From assembly GCF_051014445.1 (NCBI RefSeq), contig NW_027488369.1, positions 14,340,001 to 14,404,000 of the forward strand: DNA of 64,000 nt, in the 5' to 3' direction. The first letter of the stretch is position 1. Each line of letters opens with the position of its first letter. The DNA comes from Colletes latitarsis (taxonomy: Eukaryota; Arthropoda; Insecta; Hymenoptera; Colletidae). Shown here piece by piece: positions 25,782 through 40,462 of the stretch. Made by a program: the position numbers and the translations under genes. The notes under the pieces are model-generated. The model was not told the DNA's origin and did no database searches. It worked only from the letters and a program-made list of their open reading frames with translations.

Positions 25782-26218
25782 TTCGCATTTTTCGCATTCT
25801 TGTTGGCCAGATCCTGGGCTTTTTCTGATTTGGATCCCGTAGTAATGTGGTACCACACTGAAACAGTCAATAAAAGCTGGTTCCGATTAGTATTTTAGGG
25901 GATAACGCTGGTTATGTCTGTGTTAGTTCTGGTATTTGCAATCATCTGGCTCATACTTACGCGTTTTTCGCACACTTGTTGGCCAGACCCTGGCCCTTTT
26001 CTGGTTTGAATCACGTAGTAATGTGGTACCACACTGAAACAGTCAATAGAAGCTGGTTCCGATAAGTATTTTAGAGGATAACGCTGGTTTTGTCTGGGTT
26101 AGTTCTGGTATTTGCAATCATCTGGCTCATACTTTCGCGTTTTTCTCATAGTTGTTGGCCAGATCCTGGGTTTTTTCTGGTTTGGATCCCGTAGTAATGT
26201 GGTTCCACACCGAAACAG

Positions 26219-26230
26219 TCAATTTCGAGG
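26219..26230 (+). repeat. Shortened monomer, 23-bp internal deletion
   Basis: CAGTCAATT runs straight into TCGAGGATAACGCC. The normal monomer has about 23 more bases here (AAACCTGGTTGCGATTAATATT and adjoining). It is the clearest single-monomer deletion in the window. Confidence 0.8.
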
Positions 26231-28038
26231 ATAACGCCAGTTATGTCTCGGTTAGGTCTGGTATTTGCCCTCATCTGGCTCGGACTATCGCATTTTTCGC
26301 ATTCTTGTTGGCCAGGTCTTGGGTTTTTTGTAGATTGGATCCCGTCATATTGTGGTTCCACACCGAAACAGTCAATTAAATCTGGTTGCGATTAATATTT
26401 TAGAGGATAACGCCGGTTATGTCTAGGTTAGGTCTAGTATTTGCCCTCATGTCGCTCGTACTTACGCATCTTTCGCTTACTTGTTAGCCTCATCCTCGCC
26501 TTTTTATGGTTTGGAACACGTAGTAATGCGGTACCACACCGAAACAGTTAATTAAACCTGGTTGCGATAAAGATTTTAGTGGATAACGCCGGTTATGTCA
26601 CGGTTAGGTCTGGGATTTGCCCTCATCTGCCTCGTACTTTCGCACGTTTCGCATACTTGTTGGCCAGATCCTGGGCTTTTTCTGGTTTGGATCACGTAGT
26701 AATGTGGTACCACACTGTCAATAAAAGCTGGTTCCGCTTAGTATTTTAGAGGATAACGCTGGTTATGCCTGGGATTGTTCTGGTATTTGCAATCATCTGG
26801 CTCATACTTTCGCGTTTTTCGCATACTTGTTACCCAGATCCTGGGTTTTTTCAGTTTTGGATCCCGTAGTTATGAGGTTCCACACCGAAACAGTTAATTA
26901 AACTGGTTGCGATTAATATTTTAGAGGATAACACCGGTTACGTCTCGGGTTAGTTCTGGTGTTTGCAATCATCTGGCTTATACTTTCGCGTTTTTCGCAT
27001 ACTTGTTGGCCAGATCCTGGGTTTTTTCTGGTTTGGATCCCGTAGTAATGTGGTTCCACACCGAAACAGTCAATTAAACCTGGTTGCGATTAATATTTTA
27101 GGGGATAACGCCGGTTACGTCTCGGTTAGGTCTGGGATTTTCCCTCATCTGGCTCGTTCTTTCGCGTTTCTCGCATTCTTGTTGGCCCGATCCTGGGATT
27201 TTTCTGGTTTGGATCACGTAGTAATGAGTTACAACACTGGAACAGTCATTAAAAGCATGTTCCGATTCGTATTCTAGAGGATAACGCTGGTTATGTCAGG
27301 GTTAGTTCTGGAATTTGCAATCATCTGGCTCGTACTTTCGCATTTTGCGCATACCTGTAGGCCAGATCCTGGCCTTTTTCTGGTCTGGATCACGTAGTAA
27401 TGCAGTGCCACACCGAAACAGTCAATTAAAACTGGTTGCGATTAATATTTTAGAGGATAACGCTGGTTATGTCTGGGTGAGTTCTGGCATTTGCAATCAT
27501 CTGGCTCATACTTTCGCATTATGCGCATTCGTGTTGGCCCGATCCTGGGCTTTTCCTGGTTTGGATCACGTAGTAATGTGGTACCACACTGAAACAGTCA
27601 TTAAAAGCTTGTTCCGATTCGTATTTTAGAGGATAACGCTGGTTATGTCAGGGTTAGTTCTGGTATTTGCAATCATCTGGCTCATACTTTCGCATTTTGC
27701 GCATTCTTGTTGGCCCGATCCTGGGCTATTCCTGGTTTGGATCACGTAGTAATGTGGTTCCACACCGAAACAGTCAATTAAACCTGGTTGCGATTAATAT
27801 TTTAGAGGATAACGCCGGTTATGTCTGGGTTAGGTCTGGTATTTGCCCTCATCTGGCTCGTACTTTCGCATTTTTCGCATACTTGTTTGCCAGATCCTGG
27901 CCTTTTTCTGGTTTGGATCACGTAGTAACGCGGTACCACACCGAACCAGTCAATTAAAGCTGGTTGCGATTAATATTTTAGGGGATAACGCCGGTTATGT
28001 CTCGGTTAGGTCTGGGATTTGCACTCATCTGTCTCGTA

Positions 28039-28834
28039 CATTCGCTCTTTTCGCATACTTGTTGGCCAGATCCTGGGCTTTTTCTGGCTTGGATCACGTA
28101 GTAATGTGGTCCCACACTGTCAATAAAAGCTGGTTCCGATTAGTATTTTAGAGGATAACGCCGGTTATGTCTAGGTTAGCTCTGGTATTTGCAATTATGT
28201 GGCTCATACTTACGCGTTTTTCGCATACTTGTTGCGCAGATCCTGGGTTTTTTCTGGTTTGGATCACGTAGTAATGTGGTAGCACACTGAAACAGTCAAT
28301 AAAATCTGGTTCCGGTTTATAGTTTGGAGGATAACGCTGGTTATGTTTGGGTTAGTTCTGGTATTAGCAATCATCTGGCTCATACTTTCGTGTTTTTCGC
28401 ATAGTTGTTGGCCAGATCCTGGGATTTTTCTGGTTTGGATCCCGTAGTAATGTGGTTCCACACCGAAACAGTCAATTAAACCTGGTTGCGATTAATATTT
28501 TAGAGGATAACGCCGGTTATGTCTCGGTTAGGTCTGGTATTTGCCCTCATCTGGCTCGTACTTTCGCATTTTTCGCATACTTGTTGGCCAGATCCTGGCG
28601 TTTTTCTGATTTGGATCACGTCGTAACGCGGTACCACACCGAAACAGTCAACTAAACCTGGTTGCGATTACTATTTTGGAGGATAGCGCCGGTTATGTCT
28701 GGGTTAGGTCCGGTATTTGCCCTCATCAGGCTCGTCCTTTCGCGTTTTTCGCATATTTGTTGGCCAGATCGTGGGTTTTTTCTCGTTTGGATCCCGCTGT
28801 AATGTGGTACCAAACTGAAACAGTCAATAGAAGC
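28039..28834 (+). repeat. Copy of 24,203-24,998 (offset 3,836 bp)
   Basis: The words CATTCGCTCTTTTCGC, GGTCCCACACTGTC, TTTATAGTTTGGAGG and CTCGTTTGGATCCCGCTG recur in the same order. The offset is about 36 bp short of 22 full monomers, which the 23-bp and 6-bp deletions in the interval largely explain. This block begins where the 25.0-kb copy's source ends (24,204). Confidence 0.83.
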
Positions 28835-30314
28835 TGGTTCCGATAAGTATTTTAGAGGATAACGCTGGTTATGTCTGGGTTAGTTCTGGTATTTGCTATC
28901 ATCAGGCACATACTTTCGCATTTTTCGCATACTTGTTGGCCAGATCCTGGCCCTTTTCTGGTTTGGATCACGTAGTAATGTGGTACCACATTGAAACAGT
29001 CAATAGAAGCTGGTTCAGCTTAGTAATTTAGAGGATAACGCTGGTTATGACTGGGTTAGTTCTAGTATTTTCAATCATCTGGCTCATACTTTCGCGTTTT
29101 TCGCATACTTGTTGGCCAGATCCTGGGCTTTTCCTGGTTTGGATCACGTAGTAATGTGGTAGCACACTGCAACAGACAATTAAACCTGGTTGCGATTAAT
29201 ACTTTAGAGGAAACGCCGGTTACGTCTCGGGTAGGTCTGGGATTTGTCCACATCTGGCTCGTACTTTCGCATTTTTCGCATTCTTGTTGGCCAGATCCTG
29301 GCCTTCTTCTGGCTGGACCACGTAGTGAAGTGGTACCACACTGAAACAGTCAATTAAACCTGGTTACGATTAATATTTTAGAGTATAACGCCGGTTATGT
29401 CTCGGTTAGGTTTGGGATTTGCCCTCATCTGGCTCGTACTTTCGCGTTTTTCGCATAGTTGTTAGCCAGATCCTGGGATTTTTCTGGCTTGGAGGACGTA
29501 GTAATGTGGTAACACACCGAAACAGTCAACTAAACCTGGTTGCGAATAATATTTTAGAGGATAACGCTGGTTATGTCTGGGATAGTTCTGGTATTTGCAA
29601 TCATCTGGCTCATACTTTCGGGTTTTTCGCATACTTGTTGGCCAGATCCTGGGCTTTTCCTGGTTTGGATCACGTAGTAATGTGGTACCACACTGAAACA
29701 GACAATTAAACCTGGTTGCGATTAATACTTTAGAGGAAACGCCGGTTATGTCTCGGTTAGGTCTGGTATTTGCCTTCATCTGGCTCGTACTTTCGCAATT
29801 TTCGTATACTTGTTTGCCAGATCCTGGCCTTTTTCTGGTTTGGATCACGTAGTAACGCGGTACCACACCGAAACTGTCAATTAAACCTGGTTGCGATTAC
29901 TATTTTGGAGGATAGCGCCGGTTATGTCTCGGTTAGGTCTGGGATTTGCCCACACCAGGCTCGTCCTTTCGCGTTTTTCGCATACTTGTGGGCCAGATCC
30001 TGGCCTTTTTCTGGTTTGGATCACGTAGCAACGCGGTACCACACCGAAACAGTGAATTAAACCGGGTTGCGATTACTATTTTGGAGGATAACGCCGGTTA
30101 TGTCTGGGTTAGGTCTGGGATTTGCCCTCATCTGGCTCGTACTTTCGCGTTTTTCGCATAGTTGTTGGCCAGATCCTGGGTTTATTCTGGTTTGGATCCC
30201 GTAGTAATGTGGTACCACACTGAAACAGTCAATAGAAGCTGGTTCCGATAAGTATTTTAGAGGATAACGCTGGCTATGTCTGGGTAAGTTCTGGTATTTC
30301 CTATCATCAGGTAC

Positions 30315-33300
30315 ATACTTTCGCGTTTTTCGCATACATGTTGGTCAGATCCTGGCCCTTTTCTGGTTTGGATCACGTAGTAATGTGGCACCACATTGAA
30401 ACAGTCAATAGAAGCTGGTCCCGCTTAGTAATTTGGAGGATAACGCTGGTTATGCCTGGGTTAGTTCTGGTATTTGCCCTCATCTGGCTCGTACTTTCGC
30501 GTTATTCGCATATTTGTTGGCCAGATCCTGGGTTTATTGTGGTTTGGATCCCGTAGTAATGTGGTACCACACTGAAACAGTCAATTAAACCTCGTTGCGA
30601 TTAATATTTTAGAGGATAACGCCGGTTATGTCTCGGTTAGGTCTTGGATTTGCCCTCATCTGGCTCGTACTTTCGCATTTTTCGCATACTTTTTGGCCAG
30701 ATCCTGGCCGTTTTCTGGCTTGGACCACGTAGGAACGCGGTACCACACCGAAGCAGTCAATTAAACCTGTTTGCGATTAATATTTTAGAGGATAACGCCG
30801 GTTATGTCTCGGTTAGGTCTGGGATTTGCCCACATCTGTCTCGTACTTTCGTGTTTTTCGCATACTTTTTGGCCAGATCCTGGCCGTTTTCTGGCTTGGA
30901 CCACGTAGTAATGTGGTACCACACCGAAACAGTCAATTAAACCTGGTTGCGAATAATATTTTAGAGGATAACGCTGGTTATGTCTGGGATAGTTCTGGTA
31001 TTTGCAATCATCTGGCTCGTACTTTCGCGTTTTTCGCATAGTTGTTGGCCAGATCCTGGGTTTATTCTGGTTTGGATCCCGTAGTAATGTGGTACCACAC
31101 TGAAACAGTCAATAGAAGCTGGTTCCGATAAGTATTTTAGAGGATAACGCTGGCTATGTCTGGGTAAGTTCTGGTATTTCCTATCATCAGGTACATACTT
31201 TCGCGTTTTTCGCATACATGTTGGTCAGATCCTGGCCCTTTTCTGGTTTGGATCACGTAGTAATGTGGTTCCACACTGAAACAGTCAATAGAAGCTGGTT
31301 CCGATAAGTATTTTAGAGGATAACGCCGGTTATGTCCAGGTAAGCTCTGGTATTTGCAATCATGTGGCTCACACTTTCGTGTTTTTCGCATAGTTTAGGC
31401 CAGATCCTGGGATTTTTCTGGTTTGTATCCCGTAGTAATGTGGTTCCACACCGAAACAGTCAATCAAACCTGGTTGCGATTAATATTTTAGAGGATAACG
31501 CCGGTTATGTCTCGGTTAGGTCTGGTATTTGCCCTCATCTGGCAAGTACTTTCGCATTTTTCGCATACTTGTTGGTCAGATCCTGGCGTTTTTCTTATTT
31601 GGATCACGTAGTAACGCGGTACCACTCCGAAACAGTCAATTAAACCTGGTTGCGATTACTATTTTAGAGGATAACGCTGGTTATGTCTGGGTTAGTTCTG
31701 GTATTTGCTATCATCTGGCACATACATTCGCATTCTTCGCATTCTTGTTGGCCAGATCCTGGGCTTTTTCTGGCTTGGATCACGTAGTAATGTGGTCCCA
31801 CACTGTCAATAAAAGCTGGTTCCGGTTAATAGTTTGGAGGATAACGCTGGTTATGTTTGGGTTAGTTCTGGTATTAGCAATCATCTGGCTCGTACTTTCG
31901 TATTTTTCGCATATTTGTTGGCCAGATCGTGGGTTTTTTCTGGCTTGGATCCCGTAGTAATGTTGTACCACACCGAAACAGTCAATTAAACCTGGTTGCG
32001 AATAATATTTTAGAGGATAACGCTGGTTATGTCTGGGATAGTTCTGGTATTTGCAATCATCTGGCACATACTTTCGCGTTTTTCGCATACTTGTTGGCCA
32101 GATCCTGGGCTTTTTCTGGTTTGGGTCACGTAGTAATGTGGTACCACACCGAAACAGTCAGTAGAAGCTGGTTCGGATAAGTATTTTAGAGGATAACGCT
32201 GGTTATGTCTGGGTTTGTACTGGTATTTGCTATCATCAGGCACATACTTTCGCGTTTTTAGCATACTTGTTGGCCAGATCCTGGCCCTTTTCTGGTTTGG
32301 ATCACGTAGTAATGTGGTACCACATTGAAACAGTCAATAGAAGCTGGTTCTGCTTAGTAATTTAGAGGATAACGCTGGTTATGCCTGGGTTAGTTCTGGT
32401 ATTTGCAATCATCTGGCTCATACTTTCGCGTTTTTCGCATACTTGTTGGCCAGATCCTGGGATTTTTCTGGTTTGGATCTCGTAGTAAAGTGGTACCTCA
32501 CTGAAACAGTCAACTGAACCAGGTTGCGATTAATATTTTAGAGGATAACGCCGGTTATGTCTCGGTTAGGTCTGGTATTTGCCCTCATCTGGCTCGTACT
32601 TTCGCATTTTTCGCATACTTGTTTGCCAGATCCTGGCCTTTTTCTGGTTTGGATCACGTAGTAACGCGGTACCACACCGAAACAGTCAATTAAACCTGGT
32701 TGCGATTACTATTTTGGAGGATAACGCCGGTTATGTCTGGGTTAGGTCTGGTATTTGCCCCCATCAGGCTCGTCCTTTCGCGTTTTTCGCATAGTTGTTG
32801 GCCAGATCCTGGGTTTATTCTGGTTTGGATCCTGTAGTAATGTGGTACCACACTGAAACAGTCAATAGAAGCTGGTTCCGATAAGTATTTTAGAGGATAA
32901 CGCCGGTTATGTCTGGGTTAGTTCTGGTATTTGCTATCATCTGGCACATACATTCGCATTTTTCGCATTCTTGTTGGCCAGATCCTGGCCACTTTCTGGC
33001 TTGGATCACGTAGTAATGTGGTCCCACACTGTCAATAAAAGCTGGTCCCGGTTAATAGTTTGGAGGATAACGCTGGTTATGTTTGGGTTAGTTCTGGTAT
33101 TAGCAATCATGTGTCTCATACTTTCGCGTTTTTCGCATACTTGTTGGCCAGATCGTGGGTTTTTTCTGGCTTGGATCCCGTAGTAATGTTGTACCACACC
33201 GAAACAGTCAATTAAACCTGGTTGCGATTACTATTTTAGAGGATAACGCCGGTTATGTCTCGGGTAGGTCTGGGATTTGTCCACATCTGGCTCGTACTTT

Positions 33301-34347
33301 CGCATTTTTCGCATACTTGGTGGCCAGATCCTGGACTTTTTCTGGCTTGGACCACGTAGTAAAGTGGTACCACACTGAAACAGTCAATTAAACCTGGTTA
33401 CGATTAATATTTTAGAGGATAACGCCGGTTATGTCTCGGTTAGGTCTGGGATTTGCCCTCATCTGGCTCGTACTTTCGCATTTTTCGCATACTTTTTGCC
33501 AGATCCTGGCCGTTTTCAGGCTTGAACCACGTAGTAATGTGGTACCACACCGAAACAGTCAATTAAACCTGATTGCGAATAATATTTTAGAGGATAACGC
33601 TGGTTATGTCTGGGATAGTTCTGGTGTTTGCAATCATCTGGCTCATACTTTCGCGTTTTTCGCATACTTGTTGGCCAGATCCTGGGATTTTTCTGGTTTG
33701 GATCCCGTAGTAATGTGGTTCCACACCGAAACAGTCAATTAAACCTGGTTGCGATTAATATTTTAGAGGATAACGCCGGTAATGTCTCGGTTAGTTCTGG
33801 TATTTGCCCTCATCTGGCTCGTTCTTTCGCTTTTTTCGCATACTTGTTGGCCAGATCCTGGCCTTCTTCTGGCTGGACCACGTAGTAAAGTGATACCACA
33901 CTGAAACAGTCAATTAAACCTGGTTACGATTAATATTTTAGAGGATAACGCCGGTTATGTCTCGGTTAGGTCTGGGATTTGTCCTCATCTGGCTCGTACT
34001 TTCGTATTTTTCGCATATTTTTGGCCAGATCCTGGCCGTTTTCTGGCTTGGACCACGTAGTAATGTGGTACCACGCCGAAACAGTCAATTAAACCTGGTT
34101 GCGAATAATATTTTAGAGGATAACGCTGGTTATGTCTGGGATAGTTCTGGTATTTGCAATCATCTGGCTCATACTTTCGCGTTTTTCGCATAGTTGTTGG
34201 CCAGATCCTGGGATATTTCTGGTTTGCATCACGTAGTAATGCGGTAGCACACCGAAACAGTCAAACGAAACCTGGTTGCGATTAATATTTTAGAGGATAA
34301 TGCCGGTTATGTCTCGGTTAGGTCTGGTATTTACAATAATCTGGCTC
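30315..34347 (+). repeat. Higher-order unit T, copy 1 (~4,033 bp, 23 monomers)
   Basis: The unit recurs directly as 34,348-38,374. Equivalent sites at 30,644, 31,362, 31,529, 32,579, 33,431 and 33,957 reappear at 34,677, 35,219, 35,386, 36,436, 37,458 and 37,984. The offset is 4,033 up to about 31,150, then 3,857 (copy 2 lacks one 176-bp monomer), then 4,027 from about 33,102 (copy 2 gains a monomer of the 6-bp deletion type). Confidence 0.92.
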
Positions 34348-37300
34348 ATACTTTCGCGTTTTTCGCATACATGTTGGTCAGATCCTGGCCCTTTTCTGGT
34401 TTGGATCACGTAGTAATGTGGTACCACATTGAAACAGTCAATAGAAGCTGGTCCCGCTTAGTAATTTAGAGGATAACGCTGGTTATGCCTGGGTTAGTTC
34501 TGGTATTTGCCCTCATCTGGCTCGTACTTTCGCGTTTTTCGCATATTTGTTGGCCAGATCCTGGGTTTATTCTGGTTTGGATCCCGTAGTAATGTGGTAC
34601 CACACTGAAACAGTCAATTAAACCTGGTTGCGATTAATATTTTAGAGGATAACGCCGGTTATGTCTCGGTTAGGTCTTGGATTTGCCCTCATCTGGCTCG
34701 TACTTTCGCATTTTTCGCATACCTTTTGGCCAGATCCTGGCCGTTTTCTGGCTTGGACCACGTAGGAACGCGGTACCACACCGAAGCAGTCAATTAAACC
34801 TGTTTGCGATTAATATTTTAGAGGATAACGCCGGTTATGTCTCGGTTAGGTCTGGGATTTGCCCACATCTGTCTCGTACTTTCGTGTTTTTCGCATACTT
34901 TTTGGCCAGATCCTGGCCGTTTTCTGGCTTGGACCACGTAGTAATGTGGTACCACACCGAAACAGTCAATTAAACCTGGTTGCGAATAATATTTTAGAGG
35001 ATAACGCTGGTTATGTCTGGGATAGTTCTGGTATTTGCAATCATCTGGCTCGTACTTTCGCGTTTTTCGCATAGTTGTTGGCCAGATCCTGGGTTTATTC
35101 TGGTTTGGATCCCGTAGTAATGTGGTACCACACTGAAACAGTCAATAGAAGCTGGTTCCGATAAGTATTTTAGAGGATAACGCCGGTTATGTCCAGGTAA
35201 GCTCTGGTATTTGCAATCATGTGGCTCACACTTTCGTGTTTTTCGCATAGTTTAGGCCAGATCCTGGGATTTTTCTGGTTTGTATCCCGTAGTAATGTGG
35301 TTCCACACCGAAACAGTCAATTAAACCTGGTTGCGATTAATATTTTAGAGGATAACGCCGGTTATGTCTCGGTTAGGTCTGGTATTTGCCCTCATCTGGC
35401 AAGTACTTTCGCATTTTTCGCATACTTGTTGGTCAGATCCTGGCGTTTTTCTTATTTGGATCACGTAGTAACGCGGTACCACTCCGAAACAGTCAATTAA
35501 ACCTGGTTGCGATTACTATTTTAGAGGATAACGCTGGTTATGTCTGGGTTAGTTCTGGTATTTGCTATCATCTGGCACATACATTCGCATTTTTCGCATT
35601 CTTGTTGGCCAGATCCTGGGCTTTTTCTGGCTTGGATCACGTAGTAATGTGGTCCCACTCTGTCAATAAAAGCTGGTTCCGGTTAATAGTTTGGAGGATA
35701 ACGCTGGTTATGTTTGGGTTAGTTCTGGTATTAGCAATCATCTGGCTCGTACTTTCGTATTTTTCGCATATTTGTTGGCCAGATCGTGGGTTTTTTCTGG
35801 CTTGGATCCCGTAGTAATGTTGTACCACACCGAAACAGTCAATTAAACCTGGTTGCGAATAATATTTTAGAGGATAACGCTGGTTATGTCTGGGATAGTT
35901 CTGGTATTTGCAATCATCTGGCACATACTTTCGCGTTTTTCGCATACTTGTTGGCCAGATCCTGGGCTTTTTCAGGTTTGGGTCACGTAGTAATGTGGTA
36001 CCACACCGAAACAGTCAATAGAAGCTGGTTCGGATAAGTATTTTAGAGGATAACGCTGGTTATGTCTGGGTTTGTACTGGTATTTGCTATCATCAGGCAC
36101 ATACTTTCGCGTTTTTAGCATACTTGTTGGCCAGATCCTGGCCCTTTTCTGGTTTGGATCACGTAGTAATGTGGTACCACATTGAAACAGTCAATAGAAG
36201 CTGGTTCTGCTTAGTAATTTAGAGGATAACGCCGGTTATGCCTGGGTTAGTTCTGGTATTTGCAATCATCTGGCTCATACTTTCGCGTTTTTCGCATACT
36301 TGTTGGCCAGATCCTGGCATTTTTCTGGTTTGGATCTCGTAGTAAAGTGGTACCTCACTGAAACAGTCAACTGAACCAGGTTGCGATTAATATTTTAGAG
36401 GATAACGCCGGTTATGTCTCGGTTAGGTCTGGTATTTGCCCTCATCTGGCTCGTACTTTCGCATTTTTCGCATACTTGTTTGCCAGATCCTGGCCTTTTT
36501 CTGGTTTGGATCACGTAGTAACGCGGTACCACACCGAAACAGTCAATTAAACCTGGTTGCGATTACTATTTTGGAGGATAACGCCGGTTATGTCTGGGTT
36601 AGGTCTGGTATTTGCCCCCATCAGGCTCGTCCTTTCGCGTTTTTCGCATAGTTGTTGGCCAGATCCTGGGTTTATTCTGGTTTGGATCCTGTAGTAATGT
36701 GGTACCGCACTGAAACAGTCAATAGAAGCTGGTTCCGATAAGTATTTTAGAGGATAACGCCGGTTATGTCTGGGTTAGTTCTGGTATTTGCTATCATCTG
36801 GCACATACATTCGCATTTTTCGCATTCTTGTTGGCCAGATCCTGGCCACTTTCTGGCTTGGATCACGTAGTAATGTGGTCCCACACTGTCAATAAAAGCT
36901 GGTCCCGGTTAATAGTTTGGAGGATAACGCTGGTTATGTTTGGGTTAGTTCTGGTATTAGCAATCATCTGGCTCGTACTTTCGTACTTTCCGCATACTTG
37001 TTGGCCAGATCCTGGGCTTTTTCTGGCTTGGATCACGTAGTAATGTGGTCCCACACTGTCAATAAAAGCTGGTTCCGATTAGTATTTTAGAGGATAACGA
37101 CGGTTATGTCTAGGATAGCTCTGGTATTTGCAATCATGTGTCTCATACTTTCGCGTTTTTCGCATACTTGTTGGCCAGATCGTGGGTTTTTTCTGGCTTG
37201 GATCCCGTAGTAATGTTGTACCACACCGAAACAGTCAATTAAACCTGGTTGCGATTACTATTTTAGAGGATAACGCCGGTTATGTCTCGGGTAGGTCTGG

Positions 37301-38374
37301 GATTTGTCCACATCTGGCTCGTACTTTCGCATTTTTCGCATACTTGGTGGCCAGATCCTGGACTTTTTCTGGCTTGGACCACGTAGTAAAGTGGTACCAC
37401 ACTGAAACAGTCAATTAAACCTGGTTACGATTAATATTTTAGAGGATAACGCCGGTTATGTCTCGGTTAGGTCTGGGATTTGCCCTCATCTGGCTCGTAC
37501 TTTCGCATTTTTCGCATACTTTTTGCCAGATCCTGGCCGTTTTCAGGCTTGAACCACGTAGTAATGTGGTACCACACCGAAACAGTCAATTAAACCTGAT
37601 TGCGAATAATATTTTAGAGGATAACGCTGGTTATGTCTGGGATAGTTCTGGTATTTGCAATCATCTGGCTCATACTTTCGCGTTTTTCGCATACTTGTTG
37701 GCCAGATCCTGGGATTTTTCTGGTTTGGATCCCGTAGTAATGTGGTTCCACACCGAAACAGTCAATTAAACCTGGTTGCGATTAATATTTTAGAGGATAA
37801 CGCCGGTAATGTCTCGGTTAGTTCTGGTATTTGCCCTCATCTGGCTCGTTCTTTCGCTTTTTTCGCATACTTGTTGGCCAGATCCTGGCCTTCTTCTGGC
37901 TGGACCACGTAGTAAAGTGGTACCACACTGAAACAGTCAATTAAACCTGGTTACGATTAATATTTTAGAGGATAACGCCGGTTATGTCTCGGTTAGGTCT
38001 GGGATTTGTCCTCATCTGGCTCGTACTTTCGTATTTTTCGCATATTTTTGGCCAGATCCTGGCCGTTTTCTGGCTTGGACCACGTAGTAATGTGGTACCA
38101 CGCCGAAACAGTCAATTAAACCTGGTTGCGAATAATATTTTAGAGGATAACGCTGGTTATGTCTGGGATAGTTCTGGTATTTGCAATCATCTGGCTCATA
38201 CTTTCGCGTTTTTCGCATAGTTGTTGGCCAGATCCTGGGATATTTCTGGTTTGCATCACGTAGTAATGCGGTAGCACACCGAAACAGTCAAACGAAACCT
38301 GGTTGCGATTAATATTTTAGAGGATAAAGCCGGTTATGTCTCGGTTAGGTCTGGTATTTACAATAATCTGGCTC
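34348..38374 (+). repeat. Higher-order unit T, copy 2 (~4,027 bp)
   Basis: Head-to-tail neighbour of copy 1. Relative to copy 1 it has lost the monomer at about 31,151-31,326 and gained one near 36,960-37,129 that contains a CGTACTTTCCGCATAC variant. Overall length is kept at 23 monomers. Confidence 0.92.
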
Positions 38375-40462
38375 ATACTTTCGCGTTTTTCGCATACATG
38401 TTCGTCAGATCCTGGCCCTTTTCTGGTTTGGATCACGTAGTAATGTGGTACCACATTGAAACAGTCAATAGAAGCTGGTCCCGCTTAGTAATTTAGAGGA
38501 TAACGCTGGTTATGCCTGGGTTAGTTCTGGTATTTGCCCTCATCTGGCTCGTACTTTCGCGTTTTTCGCATATTTGTTGGCCAGATCCTGGGTTTATTCT
38601 GGTTTGGATCCCGTAGTAATGTGGTACCACACTGAAACAGTCAATTAAACCTGGTTGCGATTAATATTTTAGAGGATAACGCCGGTTATGTCTCGGTTAG
38701 GTCTTGGATTTGCCCTCATCTGGCTCGTACTTTCGCATTTTTCGCATACTTTTTGGCCAGGTCCTGGCCGTTTTCTGGCTTGGACCACGTAGTAACGCGG
38801 TACCACACCGAAGCAGTCAACTAAACCTGTGGTGCGATTAATATTTTAGAGGATAACGCCGGTTATGTCTCGGTTAGGTCTGGGATTTGCCCTCATCTGT
38901 CTCGTACTTTCGCGTTTTTCGCATACTTTTTGGCCAGATCCTGGCCGTTTTCTGGCTTGGACCACGTAGTAATGTGGTACCACACCGAAACAGTCAATTA
39001 AACCTGGTTGCGAATAATATTTTAGAGGATAACGCTGGTTATGTCTGGGATAGTTCTGGTATTTGCAATCATCTGGCTCGTACTTTCGCGTTTTTCGCAT
39101 AGTTGTTGGCCAGATCCTGGGTTTATTCTGGTTTGGATCCCGTAGTAATGTGGTACCACTCTGAAACAGTCAATAGAAGCTGGTTCCGATAAGTATTTTA
39201 GAGGATAACACCGGTTATGTCCAGGTAAGCTCTGGTATTTGCAATCATGTGGCTCACACTTTCGTGTTTTTCGCATAGTTTAGGCCAGATCCTGGGATTT
39301 TTCTGGTTTGGATCCCGTAGTAATGTGGTTCCACACAGAAACAGTCAATTAAACCTGGTTGCGATTAATATTTTAGAGGATAACGCCGGTTATGTCTCGG
39401 TTAGGTCTGGTATTTGCCCTCATCTGGCAAGTACTTTCGCATTTTTCGCATACTTGTTGGCCAGATCCTGGCGTTTTTCTTATTTGGATCACGTAGTAAC
39501 GCGGTACCACTCCGAAACAGTCAATTAAACCTGGTTGCGATTACTATTTTAGAGGATAACGCTGGTTATGTTTGGGTTAGTTCTGGTATTAGCAATCATC
39601 TGGCTCGTACTTTCGTATTTTTCGCATACTTGTTGGCCAGATCCTGGGCATTCTGTGGCTTGCATCACGTAGTAATGTGGTCCCACACTGTCAATAAAAG
39701 CTGGTTCCGGTTAATAGTTTGGAGGATAACGCTGGTTATGTTTGGGTTAGTTCTGGTATTAGCAATCATCTGGCTCGTACTTTCGCGTTTTTCGCATATT
39801 TGTTGGCCAGATCGTGGGTTTTTTCTGGCTTGGATCCCGTAGTAATGTGGTACCACACCGAAACAGTCAATTAAACCTGGTTGCGAATAATATTTTAGAG
39901 GATAACGCTGGTTATGTCTGGGATAGTTCTGGTATTTGCAATCATCTGGCACATACTTTCGCGTTTTTCGCATACTTGTTGGCCAGATCCTGGGCTTTTT
40001 CAGGTTTGGGTCACGTAGTAATGTGGTACCACACCGAAACAGTCAATAGAAGCTGGTTCGGATAAGTATTTTAGAGGATAACGCTGGTTATGTCTGGGTT
40101 TGTACTGGTATTTGCTATCATCAGGCACATACTTTCGCGTTTTTAGCATACTTGTTGGCCAGATCCTGGCCCTTTTCTGGTTTGGATCACGTAGTAATGT
40201 GGTACCACATTGAAACAGTCAATAGAAGCTGGTTCTGCTTAGTAATTTAGAGGATAACGCTGGTTATGCCTGGGTTAGTTCTGGTATTTGCAATCATCTG
40301 GCTCATACTTTCGCGTTTTTCGCATACTTGTTGGCCAGATCCTGTGATTTTTCGGTTTGGATCTCGTAGTAAAGTGGTACCTCACTGAAACAGTCAATTG
40401 AACCGGGTTGCGATTAATATTTTAGAGGATAACGCCGGTTATGTCTCGGTTAGGTCTGGTAT
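38375..40462 (+). repeat. Higher-order unit T, copy 3 (partial)
   Basis: It follows copy 2 at offset 4,027-4,028; a 1-bp gain lies near 38,830 (CCTGTGGTGCG against CCTGTTTGCG). One monomer at about 39,560-39,690 has been replaced by a TTTGGGTTAG type monomer without a length change, which looks like conversion. At about 40,462 the unit jumps back to a copy of 39,414 onward. Confidence 0.88.

Noticed and set aside
27524..27546. CENP-B box (TTCG....A..CGGG)
   Set aside because: Best local resemblance is TTCGTGTTGGCCCGATCC in one monomer; it lacks the core A and CGGG and is not conserved.
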